The translations under genes and the position numbers were made by a program. Shown one piece after another: positions 36,080-44,595 of a stretch of 44,626 nucleotides of DNA. The notes under the pieces are model-generated. The model was not told the DNA's origin. It saw only the letters and a program-made list of their open reading frames with translations, and did not search any database. Within the stretch, counting starts at the first letter, position 1, and each line of letters begins with the position of its first letter. Source of the DNA: JAYWDA01 sp043747555 (GTDB lineage: Bacteria; Bdellovibrionota; Bdellovibrionia; Bdellovibrionales; Bdellovibrionaceae); the NCBI GenBank assembly GCA_043747555.1, contig JAYTOY010000076.1, forward strand, positions 1-44,626, written 5' to 3'.

Positions 36080-36123
36080 TAATTCCTAGACAGATCTGAC
36101 CTCTTCCCACCACACTAAACCTT

Positions 36124-36993
36124 GTGGTTATACGAGCTTTCTTATTTATCGCATTTATCTTTTCCAGCACGGCCTTTGCCGCCACCATTCAAAGTCTTAA
36201 AAACGAAAAGATGTTAATTCAACTTCAAGGGCAAAGCGTGCACGCCGGTGAACGTTTTTTTGTGCTTGATGGAACTGGTAAAAAAAAGGCCCTGATTCGT
36301 ATCCGGCAGGTCAAAGATGATCGCGCCATTGCTGAATTGATCAAAGGACAAGTTCAGGCTGGTTACAAACTATCCCCTTCCCCGTCCTCACCAGCGCCGC
36401 CTGATATAAAGCCGCCTTCAAGGAAAGCTTACAGCCGGGTCAGTTCTCAGGTGGGAAACTCATGGGGAGTTCTGGGAAGCCTGTTGCAAAATGATCTACA
36501 AGCCAGCTTTATTCCGGCGGGCTCAAGCACAAAAACATCCATAGCCATGAAAGGGACTAGCTTTGGAGTTTTAGGTTTTTACGATTACACTTTATCCCCC
36601 GAGATTCAAATTCGAGCCTTAGGCGGCCTAGAAATGTTTAAAGTTGCAGGCACTGGCAATGCAACCGATTGTGATGGCGGATCAGATTGTAATGTCGATC
36701 TTACTTATTTATCCACTTACGGCGGAGCAAAATATTATTTTTATCAGAAAAATTTTAAACTTTGGGCGGGAGCTTACTACGGCTTTTTATTTGCTATTAG
36801 TAAATCCAGCACAGTTTTAAAAACAGCTGATATTACAAGTAACCAGCTGTGGGTTTTATCTTTTGGCATGGATTACCCTTTAAATCAGGGTGCCTTTATT
36901 CCATTAAGTATTGATTATGGATTGTTTCCAAACTCTGCAACAGTAAAAGCAAATATTCTTTATGTGCGAGCAGGTTGGGGAAGATCGTTCTGA
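36124..36993 (+). CDS. Outer-membrane beta-barrel-like protein
   Basis: 289 aa. GTG start. Signal peptide ending AFA near residue 19, a small N-terminal domain (about 20-80) and a Pro/Ser linker (about 82-100). Then comes a C-terminal region of alternating strands (FGVLGFYDYTLSPEIQIRALGG; YYFYQKNFKLWAGAYYGFLF) ending in Trp-Gly-Arg-Ser-Phe, an aromatic end as in barrels. Two Cys (DCDGGSDC) lie in one loop. The function is not known. It ends 2 nt before the convergent LOG-family gene. Confidence 0.75.
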   Translation: MVIRAFLFIAFIFSSTAFAATIQSLKNEKMLIQLQGQSVHAGERFFVLDGTGKKKALIRIRQVKDDRAIAELIKGQVQAGYKLSPSPSSPAPPDIKPPSRKAYSRVSSQVGNSWGVLGSLLQNDLQASFIPAGSSTKTSIAMKGTSFGVLGFYDYTLSPEIQIRALGGLEMFKVAGTGNATDCDGGSDCNVDLTYLSTYGGAKYYFYQKNFKLWAGAYYGFLFAISKSSTVLKTADITSNQLWVLSFGMDYPLNQGAFIPLSIDYGLFPNSATVKANILYVRAGWGRSF

Positions 36994-36995
36994 AT

Positions 36996-37538
36996 TTATA
37001 AGCGCTCTTGCAACTGCTGGATAACAACAGCAGGATCTTTAGAAAATATTAAGTCACTGACATCTTTGGGTAAAATAAATCCTTGCGTACAAGAGTGTTT
37101 AATAAATTCCATAAAGTGATCGAAAAAACCTTTTACATTCAGCAAGGCCACAGGCTTTTTATGGATTCCAATCTGGGCCCAAGTGATAATCTCACAAAGT
37201 TCATCCAAAGTTCCAAAGCCACCAGGTAAAGCGATAAAACCTTCTGAAAGATTTTCCATCATGGCTTTTCGTTCATGCATTGTTGTCACTTCAAAAAGCT
37301 CGGTTAATTCCGTGTGGGCCACCTCTTTTGAAAATAACGCCGTGGGAATCACGCCAATGACCTCACCCCCGCAGCTGAGGACTTTATCAGCTAAAATTCC
37401 CATAAGGCCAACTCGACCGCCCCCATACACCAGGCGCAAAGAGTGTTCGGCCATCAATTGACCTAAATTTTCAGTGGCCTCCCGAAGAGTGGGATCAATT
37501 CCTGATCTTGAGCCTAAAAACACGCAGATATTTTTCAT
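36996..37538 (-). CDS. LOG-family (TIGR00730) nucleotide phosphoribohydrolase
   Basis: 180 aa, normal length. FLGSRSG (7-13), YGGGRVGLMG (about 38-47) and the catalytic PGGFGTLDE (about 104-112) are intact. Members hydrolyse nucleoside 5'-monophosphates, including cytokinin ribotides. Its start touches the stop of the upstream small secreted protein, implying co-translation. Confidence 0.94.
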   Translation of the reverse strand: MKNICVFLGSRSGIDPTLREATENLGQLMAEHSLRLVYGGGRVGLMGILADKVLSCGGEVIGVIPTALFSKEVAHTELTELFEVTTMHERKAMMENLSEGFIALPGGFGTLDELCEIITWAQIGIHKKPVALLNVKGFFDHFMEFIKHSCTQGFILPKDVSDLIFSKDPAVVIQQLQERL

Positions 37539-37840
37539 TATTTTTTTGTAAATACAAAAATATATTTTTCTTCTTCGATCGTCACCGCATACAAGGCCGA
37601 TTGAGGACCACGCTCTTTAGTTTGCATTTTCATTTCTTCAGCCACATTTCCTCGCACCACTATTTTAATACACTGAAATGTTTTATTTTCCCCACACACT
37701 TCGTCGTATTTATCACTAAAAGCTCGGCTTTGGTTTTTCGCATGAACACCTTTGAGATACTTTTCACAGGCAGAATAATCCCCTTTAGGACAGTTTGAAG
37801 CCATCGCAAGCATTGGGACAAAAATTAAAAGCCATTTCAT
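37538..37840 (-). CDS. Small secreted protein with four cysteines
   Basis: 100 aa. Signal peptide (1 to about 15, ending AMAS), then NCPKGDYSACEKYL with two Cys and two more (VCGENKTFQC), likely two disulfides. KYLKGVHAKN and a beta C-terminus. No family recognised. Located between rlmE and the LOG gene in one short minus-strand operon; 12 nt after rlmE, with AAAAGGGG SD. Confidence 0.7.
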   Translation of the reverse strand: MKWLLIFVPMLAMASNCPKGDYSACEKYLKGVHAKNQSRAFSDKYDEVCGENKTFQCIKIVVRGNVAEEMKMQTKERGPQSALYAVTIEEEKYIFVFTKK

Positions 37841-37852
37841 AAAAGACCCCTT

Positions 37853-38446
37853 TTATTTTTTCTTTTTAAGACCCACCAAAAAAATTTCTTTGGAAATTTT
37901 TCGGGTGGAGTCTGGTTTGACCGCTTCAAATCGTTCGAAAGTTGCTAAAATTTCTTTTTTCAAAGTCGTAAATTCATCTGAATGAAAAAGTTTACAAACA
38001 AAATGCCCACCTGGTTTTAAATATTTCCGGGCTTGCCCCAAGGCCAATTCACAAAGTTCAAAGGATCTGGCTTGATCTGTCATACGCACACCGATGGTGT
38101 TGGGAGCCATATCTGATAAAACCAAATCGAAAGGGGGCTCGAAACCATTTTCTTTCATGATATTTTCCAAATTTAAATCACGCAAATCTGCCTGCACAAA
38201 ACTGGCATTTGGAAGTTTGATGGTGATCGCGGTTAAATCCAGGCCTAAAACTTTCCCCGAAGGACCAATTTTTTTGGACGAATATTGCGACCACGAACCC
38301 GGAGCTGCGCCTAAATCCAAAACTTTTTGGCCACTTTGGAAAAGCCTGTATTTCAGATCAATCTCTTCTAACTTAAAGACGGACCGGGCGGCAAAATTTT
38401 CTTTTTTTGCTTTTTTATAATAATGGTCTTTTACTTTAAAAGTCAT
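37853..38446 (-). CDS. rlmE: 23S rRNA 2'-O-methyltransferase RlmE (FtsJ)
   Basis: 197 aa. SAM-binding VLDLGAAPGSWSQY (about 42-55), the DMAPN motif (DLVLSDMAPNTIG) and LKPGGHFVCKLFHSDEF. The catalytic tetrad K-D-K-E is visible (ARSVFKLEE; SDMAPN; VCKLF; SKEIFLVG). The family methylates U2552 of 23S rRNA in late 50S assembly. First gene of a minus-strand group of three. Confidence 0.93.
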   Translation of the reverse strand: MTFKVKDHYYKKAKKENFAARSVFKLEEIDLKYRLFQSGQKVLDLGAAPGSWSQYSSKKIGPSGKVLGLDLTAITIKLPNASFVQADLRDLNLENIMKENGFEPPFDLVLSDMAPNTIGVRMTDQARSFELCELALGQARKYLKPGGHFVCKLFHSDEFTTLKKEILATFERFEAVKPDSTRKISKEIFLVGLKKKK

Positions 38447-38499
38447 TTCACATTCCCCGTCCCAGCAATTAAGATAAATTTAGTCTTCAAAAGGAAAAT

Positions 38500-38679
38500 A
38501 TGGAAATGCTTTTAGCCCTATTGGGTCTTTTTATTGCCTGTTTGTTCGTTTTCTTTGCCATTGCATTTTTTTTACCCGAATGGCTGGGGATTACGGGAAA
38601 AAAAGCCCAGGAAGTCACACGGCATCAGCGCGGTGACCAGGCTCCTGAACCCGAAAAAGTAAAGCCCCCCCCACAATAA
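38500..38679 (+). CDS. 59-residue single-span membrane protein
   Basis: ATG 38500 with AAGGA just upstream (a second in-frame ATG is at 38506). One hydrophobic helix (about residues 4-25, LLALLGLFIACLFVFFAIAF) is followed by LPEWLGITGKKAQEVTRHQR and a charged, Pro-rich tail (EPEKVKPPPQ). The gene is divergent from rlmE. Its last 65 nt lie antisense to the end of the MFS gene. SD, start, helix followed by positive residues, and coherent tail argue that it is real. Function unknown. Confidence 0.7.
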   Translation: MEMLLALLGLFIACLFVFFAIAFFLPEWLGITGKKAQEVTRHQRGDQAPEPEKVKPPPQ

Positions 38680-39877
38680 ATAGGACCAAGAGCCCCATCA
38701 TTCCCAAGCGCTGATGGCCAGTCAGTAAGACGGTACCGGCGACAAGAAGTGGACCAAAAATAGACGCAAATTTTCCGACCAAATTAAAAAAAGCAAAATA
38801 CTCTCCTGCTTTTTCAGCAGGAACCATATTACCAAATAAACTACGACTTAAAGATTGTACGCCACCCTGAACCATTCCAATGACGGCCGCTAAAACATAA
38901 AAATGCCAAGCCTGTGACATCTGGGTCGCTAAGATCACAGCGACACTGTAGACAAGAATGCAAAATAAAATAGGCTTACGACAACCAAACTTGGGGGTTA
39001 ATAAACCAAAAATCCAAGCAAAAGGAAAACCGATAAATTGTGTGATCAGCAAGGCACTGATTAAATCCTTGGACTCTAAACCCAAGCCAATTCCAAAATC
39101 AACAGCCATGGTGATCACCGTGTAAACGCCGTCGATAAAAAGCCAGTAGCTAACCATAAACGTCAGGATGTTTTTGTTTTTTAATAAATCTTTAAAGGTG
39201 GCTTTTAAAATCGTAATACTTTCTAAGGTCATTCGCCAAAGGCCTAAGGAGTTTTTCTGTAAAACTTTTGGTTCAGGGACATTCTTCATCAATGGAAAAG
39301 TAAAAATAAACCACCACAGACCGACCGAGATAAAGGAGGCTTTAACGGCCATAATCCCATCAGAAAAACCAAACCATTCAGGCTTTAAAAACCACATGAC
39401 GTTGATTAAAAACAAAAGTCCGCCGCCTAAATATCCAAAGGAATATCCGACCGACGAAGCATAATCCATCTCGGTTCCGCGGGCGATACTGGGAAGAAGC
39501 GAATCGTAAAAGACGCAACTGGCGTTAAAGGCCATATAGGTAAAACCATAGATAAACAGAGCTTGAACCCATTGCCCTTGTTGTAAAGTCGCCAAAGCCC
39601 CACAACCAGCCACACCAAAAAGCATAGCTACAAATAAAAATCTTTTCTTGGACCCTTGGCTATCAGAAAGAACACCTAGAAATGGACTGATTAAAGCAAT
39701 TCCAAAGCTTGCTAAGGACAGCGTCGTTCCCAACTGAGCCGTCGTATGACTGGGATTAACTCCTTTACCCCAATATTCTTTTAAAAATACCGGGAAAAAT
39801 CCCGCCATAATCGTTGTGGCAAAAGCACTATTACCCCAATCATATAAGGCCCAGCTCAGAATTTTTTTATTTTTCAT
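38615..39877 (-). CDS. MFS transporter, UMF1/Atg22-like family
   Basis: 420 aa, about 12 membrane helices. The opening LSWALYDWGNSAFATTIMAGFFPVFLK (in parts: ALYDWGNSAF, 12-21) is the hallmark of the UMF1 family. The loop with DSQGSKKRFLF (about 69-79) corresponds to the MFS A-motif region. Substrate unknown; members are linked to export of small solutes. Its 3' end overlaps the small membrane protein gene on the other strand by 65 nt. Confidence 0.88.
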   Translation of the reverse strand: MKNKKILSWALYDWGNSAFATTIMAGFFPVFLKEYWGKGVNPSHTTAQLGTTLSLASFGIALISPFLGVLSDSQGSKKRFLFVAMLFGVAGCGALATLQQGQWVQALFIYGFTYMAFNASCVFYDSLLPSIARGTEMDYASSVGYSFGYLGGGLLFLINVMWFLKPEWFGFSDGIMAVKASFISVGLWWFIFTFPLMKNVPEPKVLQKNSLGLWRMTLESITILKATFKDLLKNKNILTFMVSYWLFIDGVYTVITMAVDFGIGLGLESKDLISALLITQFIGFPFAWIFGLLTPKFGCRKPILFCILVYSVAVILATQMSQAWHFYVLAAVIGMVQGGVQSLSRSLFGNMVPAEKAGEYFAFFNLVGKFASIFGPLLVAGTVLLTGHQRLGMMGLLVLFIVGGALLFRVQEPGHRADAV

Positions 39878-39924
39878 CTGATCAAGATTAAATCATAGAT
39901 TCTTGCTCGCCAGCCACAAAATAA

Positions 39925-39953
39925 AAAGGCCACTGACTGGCAGCGGCCTTTTA
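39925..39953 (-). terminator. Terminator of the VWA lipoprotein gene
   Basis: AAAAGGCC/GGCCTTTT stem with a 13-nt loop and a T-rich stretch on the minus strand, just after the VWA gene. Confidence 0.8.
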
Positions 39954-39979
39954 TTTAAGTATCTTTTAAAGACATCCAA

Positions 39980-41158
39980 TTACTTTTTAATAAGACAAGA
40001 GTAATCTAGGTTGTACTCGCCTTCTGGTAAAGTTTGGCTGAAATGCACAAGGTGACCATCAATATTCATAGGCATTTTTACGACTTGGCCTTTGGAATCT
40101 GTTAAAGTTAGATCCTGAGCCCCATCACACTCAAGCTCCCAGGTATGGATCACTTGCTGTACTTTTTCACCCATGATGGTGAGCTGTTTAGCATAATCAG
40201 TGGCGCAAACGCTCCCGATCGAACCTTTCGTTAAATTCGATAAAGCAATGTAACTCAACCCATAAGCTTCATGGCGCTGATCGGCCTTCAAACAAGCCTT
40301 GTCCCCATCAGGAACAATAATGGAATTAAAGACAATTTTCTTATCCAGTCCAAAAGTTTTCTGAATTAAAGCCATCAAACCCTCTGGCGTATTGGACTCC
40401 TCAGCGGTTTTTTCAGGGGGCAAGGATTCATCCGCGTCCGTGATAAAAACAACTGCCAAAGAGGCATCAGGACGGAAGAATTCAGCATGCGATTTCCCTT
40501 CCTCCGAGGTTGAATCCATAATTCTTTGAATGGAACGATAGGTCGCTTTGATTCCCTGCTCCCAACGACTTCCTTCGTCAGGGCGCCGTTGAATTGTCTT
40601 TGCAAAAAGCTCTTGGGCTTCTTTTCGACTTAAAGATGAATTTAAAATATACTCACGATTAGGAAACTGTAAGAAGTGACCATCATGTCCAACGGCTTTG
40701 ACCATTGGAATTTTAGTGCGCTTTTTAATGTCCTCTTGCAGGGGCGTCCGAGCTGGGCGCATATCATCTTTATAATCTTCGACATCCGTTGTTGTGATGG
40801 CCAGCTGCCAATTTAAACCTGCTAAGGTATCGATAAAGTTATTAAACTTTTGCGCCATTTGTTTTTGCGTATTGGTCATTGATTTCGAGTTATCATCGAC
40901 AAATAAGACGTCAACTTTAGGCTGAGCTCCCACTTTGATCTTCGCTTGGCGATTGATTTTAACAAGCTCAGGAGGAGGCGGCGGCGTGATCTTTGTCGGT
41001 GTCACGACCGGTGGAGCCTCTGGCGCCGGTGCCGCTTGAACGTTGCTCTGTGCAGGATGGGACGTTAAGTTCAGTTCACCCGGCTGCACACAAGACCATA
41101 AGCTCAGACAACCTAATAAGGTCAGAATCGTTAAAGTCAGTTTCTTACTATTTTCCAT
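39980..41158 (-). CDS. VWA-domain lipoprotein
   Basis: 392 aa. Lipobox LWSC (Cys23), a Pro/Ala-rich linker (about 42-66), then a von Willebrand factor A domain with an intact MIDAS (D89-x-S91-x-S93 in FVDDNSKSM), the TTDVEDYKDD segment and SLAVVFITDADES. A C-terminal small beta domain has two Cys (ELECDGAQ, YSCLIKK). It would bind a divalent metal and an unknown protein at the outer or inner membrane surface. GGGGGGAG SD precedes the ATG. Single-gene unit with its own terminator. Confidence 0.85.
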   Translation of the reverse strand: MENSKKLTLTILTLLGCLSLWSCVQPGELNLTSHPAQSNVQAAPAPEAPPVVTPTKITPPPPPELVKINRQAKIKVGAQPKVDVLFVDDNSKSMTNTQKQMAQKFNNFIDTLAGLNWQLAITTTDVEDYKDDMRPARTPLQEDIKKRTKIPMVKAVGHDGHFLQFPNREYILNSSLSRKEAQELFAKTIQRRPDEGSRWEQGIKATYRSIQRIMDSTSEEGKSHAEFFRPDASLAVVFITDADESLPPEKTAEESNTPEGLMALIQKTFGLDKKIVFNSIIVPDGDKACLKADQRHEAYGLSYIALSNLTKGSIGSVCATDYAKQLTIMGEKVQQVIHTWELECDGAQDLTLTDSKGQVVKMPMNIDGHLVHFSQTLPEGEYNLDYSCLIKK

Positions 41159-41304
41159 GCTCCCCCCTTTGGGACGAACAAGGCTAATGCGAAAACCGGG
41201 CCGCTATCCGGACAACAGATTTTTGGCCAGAAAGGGCTTTGTTTATAGCTTAGCTAAAAATTTTTCATGGATCAAAAAACAGCCGCTGTCATTTTGCGAA
41301 CAAT

Positions 41305-41321
41305 CCTGAAGTTATTTCAGG
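41305..41321. repeat. Small hairpin at the end of the XRE gene
   Basis: CCTGAA/TTCAGG 6-bp stem with a 5-nt loop over the XRE stop codon. No T-run; weak. Confidence 0.35.
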
Positions 41322-41601
41322 CGCGCTTTCGAACCACTGACTTGTATTCGCGGCGCAAAGAATCTTCGGCGGTGCTCAGGGTGATGGCCAAGATGGCTTG
41401 GAAAATTTCTTCAGTCCCGACTTTATACATCTGAGCTAATACAGTGAGGGTTTTCATTGGGGGTGAAGAAAGACCGCGCTCCCAATTAGAGATAAACTGG
41501 GCCGATGAGTATCCGAGGCGCTCAGCAACATCCATTTGAGTCAACCCTGCTTTTTCGCGGGCTTCCCTTAAAAACTTCGATAGATCCTTCACATCTTTCA
41601 C
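41317..41601 (-). CDS. XRE-family transcription regulator
   Basis: 94 aa from a GTG at 41601 with AAAGGA 6 nt upstream; a TTG at 41619 gives 100 aa but has no SD. The HTH is LTQMDVAERLGYSSAQFISNWE (in parts: LTQMDVAERL, SSAQFISNWERG), followed by a helical tail to 94. Probably binds as a dimer. The gene has its own good promoter with palindromes over the -10 and at the start of transcription, which suggests autoregulation. It is not next to a toxin gene. Confidence 0.88.
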   Translation of the reverse strand: MKDVKDLSKFLREAREKAGLTQMDVAERLGYSSAQFISNWERGLSSPPMKTLTVLAQMYKVGTEEIFQAILAITLSTAEDSLRREYKSVVRKRA

Positions 41602-41616
41602 AGAAATTCCTTTTTG

Positions 41617-41666
41617 CAAATACTATTTGTTGACCTAGTTATAGGTTATTTCAGAATGGGCCTCAA
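41617..41666 (-). promoter_or_regulatory. XRE promoter with two palindromic operator candidates
   Basis: TTGAGG (41666-41661) and TATAAC (41643-41638) are 17 nt apart. ACCTA-GTTA-TAGGT (41633-41646) covers the -10. CAAATA-C-TATTTG (41617-41629) lies at the expected transcription start, just before the gene. Confidence 0.55.
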
Positions 41667-41728
41667 GCCAAGCTGGACTCATTTTTCAGTCAAATTATTT
41701 TTACCTTGGCAAGGGATGCGGTGCTTTC

Positions 41729-42325
41729 TCACCACCATTCCTTTAATCGAGGCAGCGAAATCTTAGTTCTATGAAGCTTTTTTAATTTGTAATAGCGACG
41801 GGGTGAGGACTTCAACTTAATGTGAGGAATTGACAATAAATAGTTTTCGGCGCGCCACACGTTGCGGGAACTGCTGCGCCAGGGTGACCCGGTGTCATCC
41901 AGATGAAGAAACTGGTAGGCCTTTAATCTGCCAGTGCCATCGACATAAGGATCAAAATAGCTCCAAGCTAAATCTCGCAAGGTCCGAAAAACGGGGGCCC
42001 TTCCTTCAAGACCAATATCACGCGACCGACCGATCGAGCCCCAGAGGCCTTTTTCTTGAAATACAAATACAACGTGATCAAGCCCATCTTGGCTTTCAAA
42101 GTCTAAAATTAAAGGTGGATATTGATGAACTTCCAAAATCGCTGCAGCAATAAAGGCGGCCTCAATACAATGAGCCGCACCGCTGAGGACAGCAGAACGG
42201 GCCGATCTTAAGGTCACTTTTTCATCTTCAGAATTATACTTTAAGGATTGAATAAATCTTTGCACCTGCCGAGGCGTCCGATATTTTTTTGCCAATCTGA
42301 CAAATAAGGGATCGATTCCGGTCAT
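41729..42325 (-). CDS. Transglutaminase-like protein
   Basis: 198 aa, no signal peptide. Candidate catalytic Cys53 in AAHCIEAAFIAAAIL and His84 in GLDHVVFVF, followed by WGSIGRSRD, as in cysteine-protease-fold transglutaminase-like proteins. The third residue of the triad is uncertain. The C-terminal part is very basic. Overlaps the upstream TVP38-reductase gene by 4 nt (ATGA), so the two are co-expressed. Substrate unknown. Confidence 0.75.
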   Translation of the reverse strand: MTGIDPLFVRLAKKYRTPRQVQRFIQSLKYNSEDEKVTLRSARSAVLSGAAHCIEAAFIAAAILEVHQYPPLILDFESQDGLDHVVFVFQEKGLWGSIGRSRDIGLEGRAPVFRTLRDLAWSYFDPYVDGTGRLKAYQFLHLDDTGSPWRSSSRNVWRAENYLLSIPHIKLKSSPRRYYKLKKLHRTKISLPRLKEWW

Positions 42326-44451
42326 AAACCCTGACGGCGAAAACGATGTACTTTTTCAAGCCAAGATAAAACTTTTTCGGGCGCATGTTTTTTTCGCCAC
42401 ATTCCTGCCGCATACTTATTGGCTTCAGCCAAAGTCGGGTAAGGATGCACAGTTGATAAAATTTTATTTAAACCCAAACCCCAACGCATCGCTAATACGA
42501 ACTCTGGTAACATATCGCCGGCGTGGGCGCCGACAATGGTTGCTCCCAAAATTTGATCCTTATTTTTTGGAGTGATCACTTTAACAAAACCATGGGCTTC
42601 TGAATCCGTAATAGCACGATCCAACTCGGCAAGGTCATAACTGGTCACTTCGTAATCTATTTTTTGAGCCTTGGCTTCAGTTTCATTCAAGCCGACCCGG
42701 GCCACTTCAGGCAAGGTGTAAGTCACCCATGGAAAAGCCTTGTAGTGAATCTTAAATTTTTTCAAAGGTGAAAAAAGCGCGTTCACGGCGACAAACCAGG
42801 CCTCGTGAGCGGCTCCATGGGTGAACTGATAGCGGCCGATCACATCCCCACAGGCAAAAATGTTTGGATAATTGGTTCGCATAAATGGATCCAATACAAG
42901 TTCACCATTCACCGTTTCAACTTTTAGGTTCTCTAGGCCGAACCCTGACAGTTGCGATTTTCGGCCCGATGCAATCAACACGTGATCAAAGGGAATGCTG
43001 ATTTCTTTTTTCTGCTGATCCTGCACAACCGCAGTCATGGAAGCTTTATCAAATCGGGTCAGCTGACATCCCATCTTTAAATCCATACCTTGCTTTTTAA
43101 ATTGTTCTTGAATGAGCCCCGAAACTTCGGGATCTTCTCGCACAAGAATTCGTTCAGTTCCTTCGACTAGGGTCACTTGACTGCCCAACAAAGTAAAAGC
43201 CTGGGCCATTTCACAACCGATAGCTCCACCACCGACAACCAATAATTTTTTAGGCAGCTCTTTTAAATTCCATAAATTTTCCGAAGTCAGATATGAGATT
43301 TCTGAAAGACCCGGAACAGCTGGAATCCGAGGCGATGCCCCTGTTGCAATAACAATATTTTTTGTAGTTAAGATTTTTCCATTCACTTTCACTTCATAAG
43401 GCGAAATAATTTGGGCTTCCCCGGTGATGCAATCAACTCCCAAGCTTTGATAGCGATCGATAGAATCATGGGGCTCAATCTGCGCAATCAAAGAGTGGAC
43501 TCGCTTCATGACATCAGAGAATTCGAACTGCACATCAACTTTTTTTATTCCTAATTCCTGACAGCTGCGAAGTTCCGCCATAAATTTAGCGGTTCTAAGT
43601 AAAGCCTTACTGGGAACACAGCCTGTGTTGAGGCAATCACCGCCCATTTTATGTTTTTCAATCAGGGCCACTTTTGCTTTTACGGCCGCTGCAATGTAGG
43701 ACGTGACAAGGCCTGCAGATCCTCCACCTATCACAACAATATTAAAGTCGTACTTCTTAGGCTTTTTAAAACCAGCATACAGCTTGCGATTTTTTAAAGC
43801 AGTGATCACCGCTTTTGCTAAAAACGGAACTATTCCTAAGACAACGGTTGCACCGATAAAGCTGGGCGATAATATTCCACTTAAGCTGGTTAAAGTTGAA
43901 AGTTGCTCGCCCGCATTTACATAAGCAATTGTTCCCGGCAGCATGCCAATCCAACTGAAAAAAACGTAGGACGTCCAACGGATCGGCGTTACACCCATTA
44001 ATATATTCACCAGGAAAAAGGGAACAATCGGAATCAATCTTAAGGTCAGAAGATAAAATGGACCTTCTTTTTGAAATCCTTGTTCGACTTCTTTCCATTT
44101 TTGCTGCCATTTTTCACGGACATAATCGCCCAGTAACCAGCGCGTTCCCAAAAATGCCAATGTCGCCCCTACGGTACTGGCAAAAGAAACTAAGACCGTC
44201 CCCCATCCAAGCCCAAAAATAGCTCCACCTAGTAAGGTCAGAACCGCCGCGCCGGGAAAAGAAAAAGTGACTGAAATAATGTAGATAATTAAATAGATAA
44301 GGGCCGTCGTTGCAGGTTGGCTTTGATTATACTGACGGAAGGTGTCCAACTGCGTTTTGACAAAGTCGAGGGCAAAGTAGCGCTGCAAATCAAAAACAAA
44401 AAAACAGATAAAAACAACACCCAATAAACCTAAAAATAAGCGACGCTGCAT
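42322..44451 (-). CDS. TVP38/VTT membrane domain fused to a MerA-like flavoprotein disulfide reductase
   Basis: 709 aa. N-terminal half (1 to about 230): five to six membrane helices with the VTT/SNARE-associated features FSFPGAAVLTLLGGAIFG and LRLIPIVPFFLVNILMG. C-terminal half (about 236-700): FAD site VVIGGGSAGLV, redox pair GGDCLNTGCVPSKALL (Cys pair near 274-279), NAD site KLLVVGGGAIGCEMAQ, FAD site FACGDV and dimerisation domain. It lacks the HMA domain and the C-terminal Cys pair of true mercuric reductases, so Hg(II) reduction should not be assumed. The fusion is seen in other bacteria and may couple membrane thiol or quinone chemistry. SD AAAGGAG 9 nt before the ATG. Confidence 0.88.
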   Translation of the reverse strand: MQRRLFLGLLGVVFICFFVFDLQRYFALDFVKTQLDTFRQYNQSQPATTALIYLIIYIISVTFSFPGAAVLTLLGGAIFGLGWGTVLVSFASTVGATLAFLGTRWLLGDYVREKWQQKWKEVEQGFQKEGPFYLLTLRLIPIVPFFLVNILMGVTPIRWTSYVFFSWIGMLPGTIAYVNAGEQLSTLTSLSGILSPSFIGATVVLGIVPFLAKAVITALKNRKLYAGFKKPKKYDFNIVVIGGGSAGLVTSYIAAAVKAKVALIEKHKMGGDCLNTGCVPSKALLRTAKFMAELRSCQELGIKKVDVQFEFSDVMKRVHSLIAQIEPHDSIDRYQSLGVDCITGEAQIISPYEVKVNGKILTTKNIVIATGASPRIPAVPGLSEISYLTSENLWNLKELPKKLLVVGGGAIGCEMAQAFTLLGSQVTLVEGTERILVREDPEVSGLIQEQFKKQGMDLKMGCQLTRFDKASMTAVVQDQQKKEISIPFDHVLIASGRKSQLSGFGLENLKVETVNGELVLDPFMRTNYPNIFACGDVIGRYQFTHGAAHEAWFVAVNALFSPLKKFKIHYKAFPWVTYTLPEVARVGLNETEAKAQKIDYEVTSYDLAELDRAITDSEAHGFVKVITPKNKDQILGATIVGAHAGDMLPEFVLAMRWGLGLNKILSTVHPYPTLAEANKYAAGMWRKKHAPEKVLSWLEKVHRFRRQGL

Positions 44452-44566
44452 GCAACCAACTCCTTTTGGTCAAAAAAATTTTAAACTGCCCTACCTAAGT
44501 TTGCTTACGTCAACTCGCGCGTCGAAGAAGATCAGTTTTTCTATGATCCTATCTTCTCCTTGCGGC

Positions 44567-44595
44567 CCCTACGAATTCCTACGGAATTCGTAGGG
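44567..44595. repeat. Perfect 13-bp inverted repeat
   Basis: CCCTACGAATTCC and its exact complement are separated by TAC, upstream of the TVP38-reductase gene and near the window edge. No T-run follows, so it is more likely an operator or a REP-like element than a terminator. Confidence 0.8.

Noticed and set aside
35720..36117. CCACACTA before both the 35732 and 36124 starts, considered as a shared promoter element
   Set aside because: Too close to the start codons for a promoter and only eight bases; chance is sufficient.
41317..41601. XRE gene as an antitoxin
   Set aside because: No small toxin-like gene on either side; neighbours are a VWA lipoprotein and a transglutaminase-like gene.
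42322..44451. Mercuric reductase with mercury resistance
   Set aside because: No HMA domain, no C-terminal vicinal Cys pair and no mer genes around.
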